A DNA stretch of 64,000 nucleotides from the NCBI GenBank assembly GCA_965230205.1, contig OZ245996.1, positions 1,798,001 through 1,862,000 of the forward strand. The letters run 5' to 3'. A program made the translations under genes and the position numbers. Shown here piece by piece: positions 8,416 to 17,762 of the stretch. Under the pieces are notes generated by a model. It ran no database searches, was not told where the DNA came from, and saw only the letters and a list, made by a program, of their open reading frames with translations. This DNA is from CANLBN01 sp965230205. Its GTDB lineage: Bacteria > Pseudomonadota > Gammaproteobacteria > Pseudomonadales > Cellvibrionaceae. Every line of letters begins with the position of its first letter. Position 1 is the stretch's first letter.

Positions 8416-9816
8416 GTGGAGAGTATATTTCTATTTGGACTATTATTTTTATTTTTGTTTCTTGGTGTTCCTGTTGCAGTTTCTTTAGGGCTTTCGAGTG
8501 TTTTAGTTATCGCATTTTTTTCTCATGATTCTGTTTCATCTGTGGCCTTACAGCTACTAAATGCATCACAAAAATATACATTACTAGCTATTCCTTTCTT
8601 CATATTGGCTTCTGCCTTTATGTCGACTGGTGGTGTTGCTAAACGTATCATTCGGTTTTCAATTGCAACGATGGGGCATTTCCGTGGTGGTTTAGCGATT
8701 GCCAGTGTATTTGCCTGTATGTTGTTCGCAGCATTGTCCGGCTCATCGCCAGCAACTGTTGTTGCGATTGGTACTATTGCTATCACTGCCATGAGAGAAG
8801 TAGGCTACAGTAAAGACTTTGCTGCTGGTGTTATTGCCAATGCGGGGACTTTGGGGATTTTAATTCCACCTTCTATTGTGATGGTGGTCTATGCTGCCGC
8901 CACAGATGTCTCCGTTGGGCGCATGTTTCTGGGTGGTGTGATTCCAGGTATTCTTGCTGGCCTTATGTTGATGACAGTGATTTATATCAATGCGCGCATA
9001 CGCGGTATGGAGAAGCGTCCTTTTGCAGGTATTGCTGAGATTATGGATTCAGCGGGTTCTGCATCATGGGGTTTATTATTAATTGTTATTATTCTTGGTG
9101 GGATTTACAGTGGTGTGTTTACACCCACTGAAGCTGCTGCTGTTGCTGCGGTTTATGCCTTTTTAATTGCAACGCTGGTTTATCGGGATATGGGCCCGTT
9201 AAAGGAAGTGCCATGGCGTAATGAGGGAGAATCACTTTCTCAATCTGCTATGCGTAATAGTTGCTTGATCGTTAAAAAGTTTCCCTTGTTATTTTTCCAT
9301 GGCGATACACGCAATGTGATGGTTGACGGTGCGAAGACAACCATCATGTTAATGTTTATTATCGTGAATGCTTTGGTATTTTCTCATGTATTAGTGGGGG
9401 AGCGAATCCCTGATTTAATTACTAACTTAATGCTGGATGCTGGTTTTGAATGGTGGCAGTTTTTAATTGTTGTCAATATTATCCTGCTGATTGGTGGTCA
9501 GTTTATGGAACCATCAGGATTGTTATTGATTGTCGCACCGGTTGTTTTCCCTATTGCCATTGAATTAGGAATTGACCCTATACATTTGGGAATTATGATG
9601 GTCGTTAATATGGAGATAGGAATGATCACTCCACCCATTGGGCTAAACCTATTTGTCACATCAGGTATTACAGGAATGAGTATGGCGCGTGTCGTGAAAG
9701 CAGCGATGCCATTTGTAGGTGTTCTATTTATCTTTCTAATCTTGGTAACTTATATTCCAGCTATTTCCAGTTGGTTGCCTACATTAATGATGGGGCCTGA
9801 AGTAATCACAAAATAA
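8416..9816 (+). CDS. dctM: TRAP transporter large permease, DctM family
   Basis: Large 12-helix membrane subunit that carries out substrate translocation with DctQ and DctP, driven by a sodium or proton gradient. The protein is hydrophobic throughout, with DctM motifs ALSGSSPATVVAIGTIAI, GTLGILIPPSIVMVVYAAATD and EIGMITPPIGLNLFV. The start is GTG, two bases after the dctQ stop. Length 466 is slightly above the common ~425, owing to an insertion around residues 255-300. The gap gene lies convergent 55 bases beyond. Confidence 0.93.
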   Translation: MESIFLFGLLFLFLFLGVPVAVSLGLSSVLVIAFFSHDSVSSVALQLLNASQKYTLLAIPFFILASAFMSTGGVAKRIIRFSIATMGHFRGGLAIASVFACMLFAALSGSSPATVVAIGTIAITAMREVGYSKDFAAGVIANAGTLGILIPPSIVMVVYAAATDVSVGRMFLGGVIPGILAGLMLMTVIYINARIRGMEKRPFAGIAEIMDSAGSASWGLLLIVIILGGIYSGVFTPTEAAAVAAVYAFLIATLVYRDMGPLKEVPWRNEGESLSQSAMRNSCLIVKKFPLLFFHGDTRNVMVDGAKTTIMLMFIIVNALVFSHVLVGERIPDLITNLMLDAGFEWWQFLIVVNIILLIGGQFMEPSGLLLIVAPVVFPIAIELGIDPIHLGIMMVVNMEIGMITPPIGLNLFVTSGITGMSMARVVKAAMPFVGVLFIFLILVTYIPAISSWLPTLMMGPEVITK

Positions 9817-9871
9817 TAAGATAGTTAACAAACCATTTTATAAAATACTAAACCGATGTTAGACATGCAAA

Positions 9872-10876
9872 TTAGGCCGAATATAAAGCCACTGTATTGT
9901 CTAACATACGGTTTGAAAACCCCCATTCATTGTCATACCAAGACATCACCTTAACTAAATTTCCTTTTACTTTTGTTTGGCTTAAATCAAAAATGGATGA
10001 GGCTGGATTGTGATTGTAATCGACAGAGACTAAAGGTAATTTATTGCATTCTAATATGCCTTTTAAATAACTATCAGCTGCTGATTGAATAGTTGAGTTG
10101 ACTTCTTCTACACTAGTTTCTTTTTGGGTGTAAAAAGTAAAATCGACCAGAGATACATTTATGGTAGGTACCCTAACAGCCATGCCATCTAATTTTCCAT
10201 TCAGTTCTGGTAGTACTAAACCAACAGCACCTGCAGCGCCTGTTTTGGTTGGAATCATTGATTGCGTTGCTGAGCGTGCGCGATATAAGTCACTATGGTA
10301 AACATCGCTGAGTTTTTGGTCATTGGTGTATGAGTGGATGGTCGTCATTAATCCTTTTTGAATACCCAGTGCATCATTCAAGGGTTTAGCAATCGGAGCC
10401 AAGCAGTTAGTCGTGCAGGATGCATTGGAAATAACTGTATGTTCTGAGGTTAATACTGTGTGATTAATGCCATAGACGATTGTGGCATCAGCATTACTCG
10501 CGGGTGCAGAAATGATCACTTTTTTGGCGCCAGCAGAAATATGCATACTGGCTTTTTCTCGGTTATTAAAAATTCCTGTGCACTCATATACCACATCAAC
10601 TTCTAATTCTGCCCACGGCAAATCTTCAGGGTTCCTTTCTGCATAGATAGCAATGGAGTCATCATTCACTGTCATGTGGCTATCAGTATTACTTACGCTG
10701 GGAGAAAAGTGCCCATGTACCGAATCAAATTTGAGTAGATGTGCATTAATATCAGCACTGCCTAAATCATTAATGGCAACAACACGAATGAGTTTGTGAT
10801 GGTCTGATTCATACAATGCGCGTAGAACATTCCGGCCGATACGCCCGAAACCATTGATGGCGACTTTTATCGTCAT
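9872..10876 (-). CDS. gap: Glyceraldehyde-3-phosphate dehydrogenase, type I
   Basis: Converts glyceraldehyde 3-phosphate, NAD and phosphate to 1,3-bisphosphoglycerate in the cytoplasm. The Rossmann N-terminus INGFGRIGRN is followed by the NAD-selecting aspartate in VAINDL. The active site SNASCTTNC holds the catalytic cysteine near residue 152, and TIHSYTNDQ holds the catalytic histidine. WYDNEWGFSNRM closes the domain. Length 334 is normal. Erythrose-4-phosphate dehydrogenase is a close relative, but the SYTNDQ motif favours GAPDH. Its place beside glpD suggests a role in carrying glycerol carbon, via dihydroxyacetone phosphate, into lower glycolysis. A 390-base upstream region with an 18-bp palindrome probably controls it. 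Confidence 0.93.
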   Translation of the reverse strand: MTIKVAINGFGRIGRNVLRALYESDHHKLIRVVAINDLGSADINAHLLKFDSVHGHFSPSVSNTDSHMTVNDDSIAIYAERNPEDLPWAELEVDVVYECTGIFNNREKASMHISAGAKKVIISAPASNADATIVYGINHTVLTSEHTVISNASCTTNCLAPIAKPLNDALGIQKGLMTTIHSYTNDQKLSDVYHSDLYRARSATQSMIPTKTGAAGAVGLVLPELNGKLDGMAVRVPTINVSLVDFTFYTQKETSVEEVNSTIQSAADSYLKGILECNKLPLVSVDYNHNPASSIFDLSQTKVKGNLVKVMSWYDNEWGFSNRMLDNTVALYSA

Positions 10877-11266
10877 ATCTATTTTCCTTTATTATTTCTA
10901 TGGTGTGATGGAATATTTTGTATAACGCTACTTTTAATCTTAGTAGAGGATTATCGAATCAACTTGGTTTTTTATTTTTGGAGGACTTAAACACGAACAT
11001 GTTTTTTATCGCGCCAAAATAACCCGCTACTGATTTCTATCAGCTACAAAATATATGTAATAAAGTGAGCCTGAAGGTCCTCATAGCTTTCGATTAATAA
11101 CGGAGCAATCAAAGAATACAATAAGGAATTTTGTATACATTAATGTATACGTTAAATTTTGTCAATAATTCCTCTGTTATGCGTTGCTCTTAGTACATTA
11201 AGCATGCCGATTATTTGAAAACTGATGTTGTCATCACCGTCCGTAACATATGTTAACGGCTAAATC
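10877..11266 (-). promoter_or_regulatory. Upstream region of gap with an 18-bp perfect palindrome
   Basis: This 390-base gap between glpD and gap holds no gene. GTATACATTAATGTATAC at 11133-11150 is a perfect 18-bp palindrome, about 257 bases before the gap start, and looks like a repressor or activator site. CGAACAT at 10994-11000 matches the E. coli GlpR half-site exactly and lies ~118 bases before the start. No confident -35/-10 pair was identified. Confidence 0.5.
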
Positions 11267-12802
11267 TTAAGAGGCCTCTTGGCATTTTCTGCTTTGAGCG
11301 GTTTTTTTATTCGTTAGCTCAGTGATAACATCGATTAACCTTTCCACCTGCTCAGTTGTTAATCGTAGTCCGAGCTTGGTTCGTCGCCATAACAAGTCTT
11401 CTACCGACAAAACCCATTCTTGCTCGATCAGGTATTGCACTTCACAGTGATAAAGTCCGGCGCCAAAATGTTCGCCCATACCTTGTTGGTTTTTACAGGC
11501 CGATAATATGTGATGAGTTAGTGTTCCATAACTACGAATGTAACGCTCTAAAATGCTTTGTTCTAACCACGGGTATTGCCTGTTGAGGTCCACGGCTAGT
11601 ACCTTGGGTGATTCAAAGTCTCCTCCAGGCAAGGCTGTCGACTTTGTCCAGCTGGGGCCAGTGCTTGGGAAAAAATGTTTAATTTTATCTGTCGCTGCTT
11701 CTGCCAGCTTGCGATAGGTAGTAATTTTCCCTCCAAAAATAGAGAGCAGAGGAGCCAGTCCATTTTTATCGTCAATCTCCAGTGTATAGTCTCGTGTAAT
11801 TGCTTGAGCTGACGAAGATTCGTCATCTAACAATGGCCTTACCCCTGAGTAAGTATGCACAATATCGGAGTGAGTAATTTTATGTTTGAAATGCTTATTG
11901 GTGATATCGATTAAATAATCTATTTCGCTATCCGAAATCGAGACTTTCGATGGATCCTCATCCACTTCGACATCTGTTGTACCGATTAATGAAAAGTCAT
12001 TTTCATAAGGGATAATAAAAACAATACGATCATCTTCATTTTGTAAAATATAGGCTTGTTCCTGATCGTGTATTTTAGGAACAACAATATGGCTGCCTTT
12101 AACTAAGCGAACATTTTGGGGAGCTTTAGCTTCAATGACGTCATGAAATAAGTTCGCCACCCATGGGCCAGCGGCATTCACCAACATTCTGCATTTTTTG
12201 ATGGTTGTGCTATTGGTTTTATTATCTTTAAGATGGACTAGCCAGTGGTCTTTTTTGCGTTCCGCTTTTACACAAGTGCATTGAGTCTTTATTCTTGCAC
12301 CATGGTTTCTCGCTGACATCGCATTCAGCAACACAAGCCTGGCATCATCAACCCAGGCATCTGAGTATTCAAAGCCTTTCTTCATGGTGTCCACCAAAGG
12401 GCTGGTTGAATCAAATGATACGCCGTGGGATTTTTTTAGAGTAGTGCGCTTGCTTAAGTGATCGTATAAGAACAAGCCAGCCAATATCATCCATCGCGGT
12501 CTGAGGTGAGGGCGATGAGGCAGGATAAAGCGCAATGGCCATATAATATGATGTGCATTTCTCAGTAGCACTTCTCGTTCAGCTAGTGCATCTTTCACTA
12601 ACCTGAATTCATAATGTTCTAAATAGCGAAGTCCACCATGAATCAATTTCGTGCTATTGGATGAGGTGCTGGAAGCAAGATCATCCTTTTCACAAAGAAG
12701 TACATTGAGTCCACGACCAGCCGCATCGTTGGCAATGCCACAGCCATTGATGCCTCCGCCTATCACGATCAAATCATGTATATCTTCGTTTGCCATAAGC
12801 AT
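11267..12802 (-). CDS. glpD: Aerobic glycerol-3-phosphate dehydrogenase
   Basis: Peripheral inner-membrane flavoenzyme that oxidises sn-glycerol 3-phosphate to dihydroxyacetone phosphate and passes electrons to ubiquinone. The FAD-binding motif IVIGGGINGCGIANDAAGRG lies at residues ~12-31, followed by the family segment STKLIHGGLRYLEHYEFRLV. The C-terminal domain (from ~390) contains the GAGLYHCEVQYLIEQEW stretch. Length 511 fits E. coli GlpD (501). Translation may begin at 12802 or at the ATG two codons later (12796); neither has a strong ribosome-binding site. The gene is followed by gap and preceded by glpR on the same strand, with a 166-base gap that contains helically phased repeats. Confidence 0.95.
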   Translation of the reverse strand: MLMANEDIHDLIVIGGGINGCGIANDAAGRGLNVLLCEKDDLASSTSSNSTKLIHGGLRYLEHYEFRLVKDALAEREVLLRNAHHIIWPLRFILPHRPHLRPRWMILAGLFLYDHLSKRTTLKKSHGVSFDSTSPLVDTMKKGFEYSDAWVDDARLVLLNAMSARNHGARIKTQCTCVKAERKKDHWLVHLKDNKTNSTTIKKCRMLVNAAGPWVANLFHDVIEAKAPQNVRLVKGSHIVVPKIHDQEQAYILQNEDDRIVFIIPYENDFSLIGTTDVEVDEDPSKVSISDSEIDYLIDITNKHFKHKITHSDIVHTYSGVRPLLDDESSSAQAITRDYTLEIDDKNGLAPLLSIFGGKITTYRKLAEAATDKIKHFFPSTGPSWTKSTALPGGDFESPKVLAVDLNRQYPWLEQSILERYIRSYGTLTHHILSACKNQQGMGEHFGAGLYHCEVQYLIEQEWVLSVEDLLWRRTKLGLRLTTEQVERLIDVITELTNKKTAQSRKCQEAS

Positions 12803-12870
12803 TACAGAGTGTGTTTGGTGGGGTATAGGTCAGGAATATATGTTGCTTTTGCAAAAAATTCAACATTAAA

Positions 12871-12900
12871 AGAATAAAAAAGAACAAAAAAGAACATTTT
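12871..12900 (-). promoter_or_regulatory. Three phased 10-bp repeats upstream of glpD
   Basis: On the plus strand the decamers AGAATAAAAA, AGAACAAAAA and AGAACATTTT occupy 12871-12880, 12881-12890 and 12891-12900. Read on the coding strand these are AATGTTCTTTT-type units with a 10-bp period. GAACA/TGTTC is the core of DeoR/GlpR half-sites. The array lies 69-98 bases before the glpD start, so it is a good candidate for GlpR binding to one face of the helix. Confidence 0.5.
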
Positions 12901-12968
12901 GGTCAAAAACTGTCTATTTTCTGTAATAGAATATGTGAAATGGAGTTTTATGGAGAAAATGATGGCTT

Positions 12969-13727
12969 TTAGGTTATGTGTAATTGCACGCCATTGGATT
13001 GCAATAGACTTTTAATATTTTCTGATGGGTCGAAGTCGGTAAACAGGTGGTTGGCTTCGTTAATGTTGCCGAGGCGTATCATGGCATTGCGGCCAAATTT
13101 AGTATGGTCGGCCGCTAGCAGGACTTGTCTGGAATTGCGAATGATACTTTGTGATACTCTAACTTCTCGATAATCGTAATCGAGCAATGAGCCATCTTCA
13201 TCAATGCCGCTAATGCCTATGATGCCGAAGTCCATTTGAAACTGGTTGATAAATTCAATCGTCGATTCGCCAATGATGCCGCCATCATTATTGCGAACCT
13301 CTCCTCCCGCCACAATGATCGAGCACGACTGATTTTCGCTTAGAATCGAGGCTACATGGATATTGTTGGTCACTACTTTCAGGTTTTTATGGTGTATTAG
13401 TGCTTGAGCAACGGCTTCTGTTGTTGTGCCAATGTTAATGAATAATGAAGAACCATCGGGTATTAAGTGCACCAACTTGCGGGCAATATTATTTTTTGCC
13501 TGTTGATTGGTTCCTTTTCTTTCCAAGTACTCGGTATTTTTAGTGCTCGACCCAAGGCAGGCGCCACCGTGATGACGAGTGATGCCATTGGTTTTAGCTA
13601 ATGTATTTAAATCACGTCGAATGGTCTGTGGTGTGACATTGAAATGATCAACCAGCTCATCAATAGAAACAAAATTTCGCTGTTCTATTAATTCAATTAT
13701 TTGGTTGTGGCGATGGGTCTGATTCAT
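12969..13727 (-). CDS. glpR: Glycerol-3-phosphate regulon repressor, DeoR family
   Basis: DeoR-family transcription factor expected to repress the surrounding glycerol genes until glycerol 3-phosphate binds. The N-terminal helix-turn-helix (residues ~18-40, DELVDHFNVTPQTIRRDLN) has the family signature, followed by TRHHGGA. The C-terminal sugar-phosphate sensor domain (~75-250) has NIGTTTEAVA, NNIHVA and GISGIDEDGSLLDYD. Length 252 matches GlpR. It lies divergent from glpK across a 0.2-kb region with repeated motifs, and upstream of glpD on the same strand, which supports local control of both operons. Confidence 0.93.
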   Translation of the reverse strand: MNQTHRHNQIIELIEQRNFVSIDELVDHFNVTPQTIRRDLNTLAKTNGITRHHGGACLGSSTKNTEYLERKGTNQQAKNNIARKLVHLIPDGSSLFINIGTTTEAVAQALIHHKNLKVVTNNIHVASILSENQSCSIIVAGGEVRNNDGGIIGESTIEFINQFQMDFGIIGISGIDEDGSLLDYDYREVRVSQSIIRNSRQVLLAADHTKFGRNAMIRLGNINEANHLFTDFDPSENIKSLLQSNGVQLHIT

Positions 13728-13786
13728 TTTTGAACAATTTTTTCTTTTATCGCTGTCTTATTTCTTTCATTTTAACTGATTTTCAT

Positions 13787-13893
13787 TTTTTGTTTCGATT
13801 AATGAGTATTTTTACCGTTAATACGAAAACTAAACAAATTAAACTAGGATAATCTAATCGAATATGATTTAATACGAAAATAAACGAACAAAT
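13787..13893. promoter_or_regulatory. glpR-glpK divergent control region with repeated operators
   Basis: The 12-mer TTAATACGAAAA occurs twice in direct orientation, at 13818-13829 and 13869-13880, exactly 51 bp (about five helical turns) apart. Each is followed by a similar tail (CTAAACAAAT and TAAACGAACAAAT). A related site in the opposite sense, TTTTGTTTCGATTAAT, lies at 13787-13802. CGAACA and CGAAA cores match DeoR/GlpR half-sites. GlpR probably binds here to control glpK and itself. Confidence 0.55.
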
Positions 13894-13939
13894 AATAACA
13901 TCATGCTCTCGCTAATAATAATAACGAGGTGTTAATGCT

Positions 13940-15428
13940 TATGGGCAGTTACCTATTGTCTATAGATCAGGGTACGACAAGTACGCGAGCCGTATTATTT
14001 ACTGCCAATGGCAGTGTTCAAGCTATCTCACAGATTGAGTTCCCGCAATACTTCCCTGGCGATGGGTGGGTAGAGCATAACCCAGAAGATATTCTGTCAA
14101 CCTCCATCGAGTGTTGTCTCCAGGTCATCAAAAAAGAAGCGATAACAGCGTCTGATATTGCGGCAATGGGCATTACTAACCAGCGCGAAACAACCATCGT
14201 ATGGGATAAGAAAACAGGCAAAGCTATTTATAACGCCATTGTCTGGCAGGATCGAAGAACAAGTGAATACTGTCAGCAGCTAAAAGATGATGGTGTCGAA
14301 GCGATGTTGAATGAAAAGACAGGTTTATTGGCTGACCCCTATTTTTCGGCGACTAAGGTAAAGTGGATACTCGACAATGTAGAAGGCGCACGCCAGAGGG
14401 CGGAGAACGGCGAGTTACTGTTTGGTACGGTCGATTGCTTTTTATTGTGGCACCTTACCAAAGGGCAGTCCCATAAGACGGATGCCACCAATGCGTCGCG
14501 CACACTCTTATTCAATATTCATACTCAGTCTTGGGACGAAGAGCTATTAGCATTGTTCGATATTCCAGTTTCTATGTTGCCCGAGGTGATGGATTCTGCC
14601 GATGACTTTGGGGTTGCGTCCCCCGAACTGTTAGGAGCTGACGTACCTATTTTGGCGATGGCGGGAGATCAGCAGGCTGCTTTATTCGGGCAGGCATGTT
14701 TTCAATCCGGAATGGCTAAAAGTACCTACGGTACGGGATGCTTTTTAATGTTAAATACTGGTAAGGACGCGTTGATTTCTAAGAACCAGTTACTGACAAC
14801 GGTGGCCTATCGAATTAATGGTGAGGTCACTTATGCATTGGAAGGGAGTATTTTCGTTGCGGGTGCAGCGATACAGTGGTTACGAGATGGTTTGAAGTTA
14901 ATTGAAAAAACTGACGAAGTAGAATCACTGGCGCGAGACACTGCTTTGTCTCATGGCGTCTATATGGTGCCCGCATTCACCGGCTTAGGTGCTCCCTATT
15001 GGGATCCAGATGCCCGAGGCGCAATTTTTGGATTAACTCGCAAAACCGGCATTAAAGAAATTGTGACGGCTGGGTTACAGTCAGTTTGCTATCAAACGAA
15101 AGATTTACAGAAATCAATGGAAGTCGACGGTGTGCGGCCGATCTCACTGAGAGTCGATGGCGGTATGGCAGCCAATGCATGGTTTTTACAATTCTTATCC
15201 GATATTTTAGGTGCGAGAGTCGACGTCCCTAAGCTCATCGAAACAACAGCGCAAGGTGTTGCCTTTATGGCAGGTTTGCGTGCGGGCGTTTTTTCTTCGT
15301 TAGAGCATATAGAAAGTATCTGGAGTCTCGATACCAGTTATGAACCTAGCATGTCGAAGGCTGAACGCGATAATTTTTATGCGGGTTGGAAAAAAGCGGT
15401 ACTGCGTGTGAGCAGTGAATTAACATAA
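13940..15428 (+). CDS. glpK: Glycerol kinase
   Basis: Phosphorylates glycerol with ATP to sn-glycerol 3-phosphate in the cytoplasm, the committed step of glycerol use and the reaction that traps imported glycerol. The FGGY-kinase N-terminus SIDQGTTSTRAVLF is the phosphate-1 motif; NQRETTIVWDKKTG and the glycerol-binding stretch ending QDRRT follow; GGMAANAWFLQF lies in the C-terminal domain. Start choice: GTG at 13929, ATG at 13934 and ATG at 13940 are in frame. The last gives the usual N-terminus MGSYLLSIDQG, with GAGG ten bases ahead, but 13934 is also possible. The ABC glycerol importer genes follow, so uptake and phosphorylation are linked. Confidence 0.95.
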
Positions 15429-15483
15429 TTATTACGCTAATTTTTTAGGCTGCAAAATAAAATAACAATAATTGATATAAAAA

Positions 15484-15497
15484 TTTGTTTCGTTAAC
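15484..15497 (+). promoter_or_regulatory. Possible GlpR-type half-site before glpS
   Basis: TTTGTTTCGTTAAC lies 33 bases before the glpS start and repeats the TTTGTTTCG word seen at 13788-13796 in the glpR-glpK region. It may be a secondary operator within the operon, in the 101-base glpK-glpS gap. The evidence is sequence similarity only. Confidence 0.35.
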
Positions 15498-15529
15498 AGG
15501 TTTTTAATAAAACAGGAAAAATACATTTT

Positions 15530-16657
15530 ATGTCATTGACGTTGCAAAATATTTCGCGTGTCGTGAATGGTGAAACTTATATAGATGATGCCAATATTAC
15601 ATTTGAACCAGGTTCATTTAATGTTCTTCTGGGGCGAACACTTGCAGGCAAAACATCATTGATGCGTTTGATTGCGGGTCTAGATAAGCCAACTCATGGC
15701 AGTATTTTAATGGATGGTGTGGATGTAACGGGTATCCCAGTGCAAAAGCGTAATATTGCCATGGTGTACCAACAGTTTATCAATTATCCCAACCTGACTG
15801 TTTATGAAAATATTGCGTCACCATTGAAGATTGCAAAGGTTGATCAGTCAACAATTGACCGTCGCGTTAAAGCGGTTGCGGAAATGCTTCATATCGAACA
15901 ATTTTTGCAACGCTTTCCTTTAGAGTTGTCAGGAGGTCAGCAACAGCGTACAGCAATGGCACGAGCATTGATAAAAGAAGGCGGCTTAATCTTATTCGAT
16001 GAGCCTTTAGTTAATCTTGATTACAAGCTACGTGAAGAATTGCGTTTTGAATTGCGTGAATTATTCAAAGTGCAAAACACGATAGCGATATATGCGAGTA
16101 CTGAGCCTAATGAAGCCTTGGCTCTTGGTGGTGTCACCACCTTAATGCACGAAGGTAAGATTATACAAACAGGTCCAGTGAACGATGTTTATAGTCTGCC
16201 CAATAGTATTGAATCTGCCGAATTATTTAGTGAACCTCCCATTAATATTCTTCAAGGTGCGATTAATAATGGTAAGGCGACAATCGGAGGTGTGACATTC
16301 GAGTTTAATAAAAACCTAGGCAGCCTTGATGTTGGAGAATATAACTTTGGTATTCGACCCCATCACATCACTATGGAACAAAAAAATAATGATGATATTG
16401 CTCTAGATTTAAAAGTTGATGTCGCTGAAATTAGTGGCTCAGAAACTTTTTTACATATGGCTGCAGATCGTATTACAGCAGTCGCTCAGCTGGCAGGGGT
16501 CCACAATTTTCATACCGATACTCCTGTGCGAGTATACCTCCCAATCGATAAGTTATATGTTTTTAACCGAAGTGGAAACATGATTCAGGCTCCTTACTAT
16601 TTCACCACATCAAGTGATGTGTCTGATAACAATAAAAGGGCTGCAACTAATGGCTGA
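15530..16657 (+). CDS. glpS: Glycerol ABC transporter ATP-binding protein GlpS
   Basis: Cytoplasmic ATPase of the glycerol importer described as GlpSTPQV in Rhizobium. The MalK-like layout has Walker A LLGRTLAGKTSL (~33-44), Q-loop YQQF, an intact signature LSGGQQQR, Walker B LILFDEP, and a C-terminal TOBE-type regulatory domain from ~230. The switch (H-loop) histidine is missing: YASTEP has Thr191 where ATPases of this family have YVTHDQ. The partner GlpT keeps that histidine but lacks a normal signature, so the two together would form one canonical and one degenerate ATP site. The last 8 bases overlap the glpT start, implying translational coupling. The 375-residue length is normal. Confidence 0.88.
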   Translation: MSLTLQNISRVVNGETYIDDANITFEPGSFNVLLGRTLAGKTSLMRLIAGLDKPTHGSILMDGVDVTGIPVQKRNIAMVYQQFINYPNLTVYENIASPLKIAKVDQSTIDRRVKAVAEMLHIEQFLQRFPLELSGGQQQRTAMARALIKEGGLILFDEPLVNLDYKLREELRFELRELFKVQNTIAIYASTEPNEALALGGVTTLMHEGKIIQTGPVNDVYSLPNSIESAELFSEPPINILQGAINNGKATIGGVTFEFNKNLGSLDVGEYNFGIRPHHITMEQKNNDDIALDLKVDVAEISGSETFLHMAADRITAVAQLAGVHNFHTDTPVRVYLPIDKLYVFNRSGNMIQAPYYFTTSSDVSDNNKRAATNG

Positions 16658-17762
16658 AATACATTTAGAATCATTGGCCCATAGTTATCTCGATCAGCCA
16701 ACTAAGCCTGAAGATTACGCTATCCGTGAGATGAACCATGTATGGGAGCAGGGCGGTGCTTACGCCTTGCTTGGACCGTCGGGCTGCGGAAAAAGTACTT
16801 TGCTAAATATTATTTCCGGTTTGCTTAATCCATCAGAAGGTAAGGTGAAGTTCGATCAAAAAGATGTTAATGGTCTACAGCCTAATCAACGGAATATTGC
16901 ACAAGTATTTCAGTTTCCTGTCGTTTATGACTCCATGTCAGTGTTTGATAACTTGGCATTTCCGCTACGAAATTTAAAGTACTCAAAAGAGCGTATCGAA
17001 ACCAAAGTAAAAGAAATCGCTGATGTATTGGAATTGGGTGATTTACTACATCGACGTGCTAACAATTTAACCGCTGACGAAAAGCAAAAGGTATCAATGG
17101 GTAGAGGGCTAGTACGCGATGATGTGTCGGCTATTTTGTTTGATGAGCCGCTGACTGTCATTGATCCTCATTTGAAATGGAAATTACGTCGCAAGCTAAA
17201 ACAAATTCATGAAAAATTTAATATCACGATGGTGTATGTGACACATGACCAATTAGAGGCGTCGACGTTTGCCGATAAAATTGCACTAATGTATGAAGGT
17301 CAAATCGTTCAATTTGGTACGCCTCAAGAATTATTTGAGGAGCCTGAACATACCTTTGTTGGTTATTTTATTGGTAGCCCTGGCATGAATATTATTGAGG
17401 TATCCCTCGATAGTTCTTATGCCGTATTTGATCATATTAAAATCCCGTTGGCGCAAAAAATTATCGACCAGATAGTAAAGAATACCTCTATTAGCCATTC
17501 AGACAATATAAAGATTGGTATCAGACCAGAATTTGTGACCGTACTGGATGAGTCCGCTGATGATACTTATGAGTGCGATGTGCTCGATGTTGAAAATTTG
17601 GGAACCTATAAAATCCTGACCTTAGCTTTGGGCGAGCAAAAAATTAAAGCTCGTATTGATGAAGACCAAGCTGTGCCTGTAGAAAAAGCACATGTGTTAT
17701 TTCCTGAACAATGGTTGAAGGTGTACCTCGATGACTATTTGGTACAAGAGGAATCGCTATGA
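16650..17762 (+). CDS. glpT: Glycerol ABC transporter ATP-binding protein GlpT
   Basis: Second ATPase of the glycerol importer. It has a canonical Walker A LGPSGCGKSTLL, Q-loop VFQFPVV, Walker B ILFDEP and H-loop YVTHDQ (His199), but its ABC signature reads LTADEKQK instead of LSGGQ. It therefore complements GlpS, which has a good signature and no switch histidine. I start it at the ATG at 16650, 12 codons inside the longest frame. This gives the usual N-terminus, an 8-base overlap with glpS, and AAAGGG as a ribosome-binding site. The stop overlaps the start of the permease gene by four bases (ATGA). Not related to the GlpT glycerol-phosphate antiporter of E. coli. Confidence 0.88.
   Translation: MAEIHLESLAHSYLDQPTKPEDYAIREMNHVWEQGGAYALLGPSGCGKSTLLNIISGLLNPSEGKVKFDQKDVNGLQPNQRNIAQVFQFPVVYDSMSVFDNLAFPLRNLKYSKERIETKVKEIADVLELGDLLHRRANNLTADEKQKVSMGRGLVRDDVSAILFDEPLTVIDPHLKWKLRRKLKQIHEKFNITMVYVTHDQLEASTFADKIALMYEGQIVQFGTPQELFEEPEHTFVGYFIGSPGMNIIEVSLDSSYAVFDHIKIPLAQKIIDQIVKNTSISHSDNIKIGIRPEFVTVLDESADDTYECDVLDVENLGTYKILTLALGEQKIKARIDEDQAVPVEKAHVLFPEQWLKVYLDDYLVQEESL

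Noticed and set aside
9872..10876. Erythrose-4-phosphate dehydrogenase (epd)
   Set aside because: The two enzymes are close relatives, but the SYTNDQ motif and the NAD-type aspartate fit GAPDH, and the glycerol neighbourhood supports glycolytic use.
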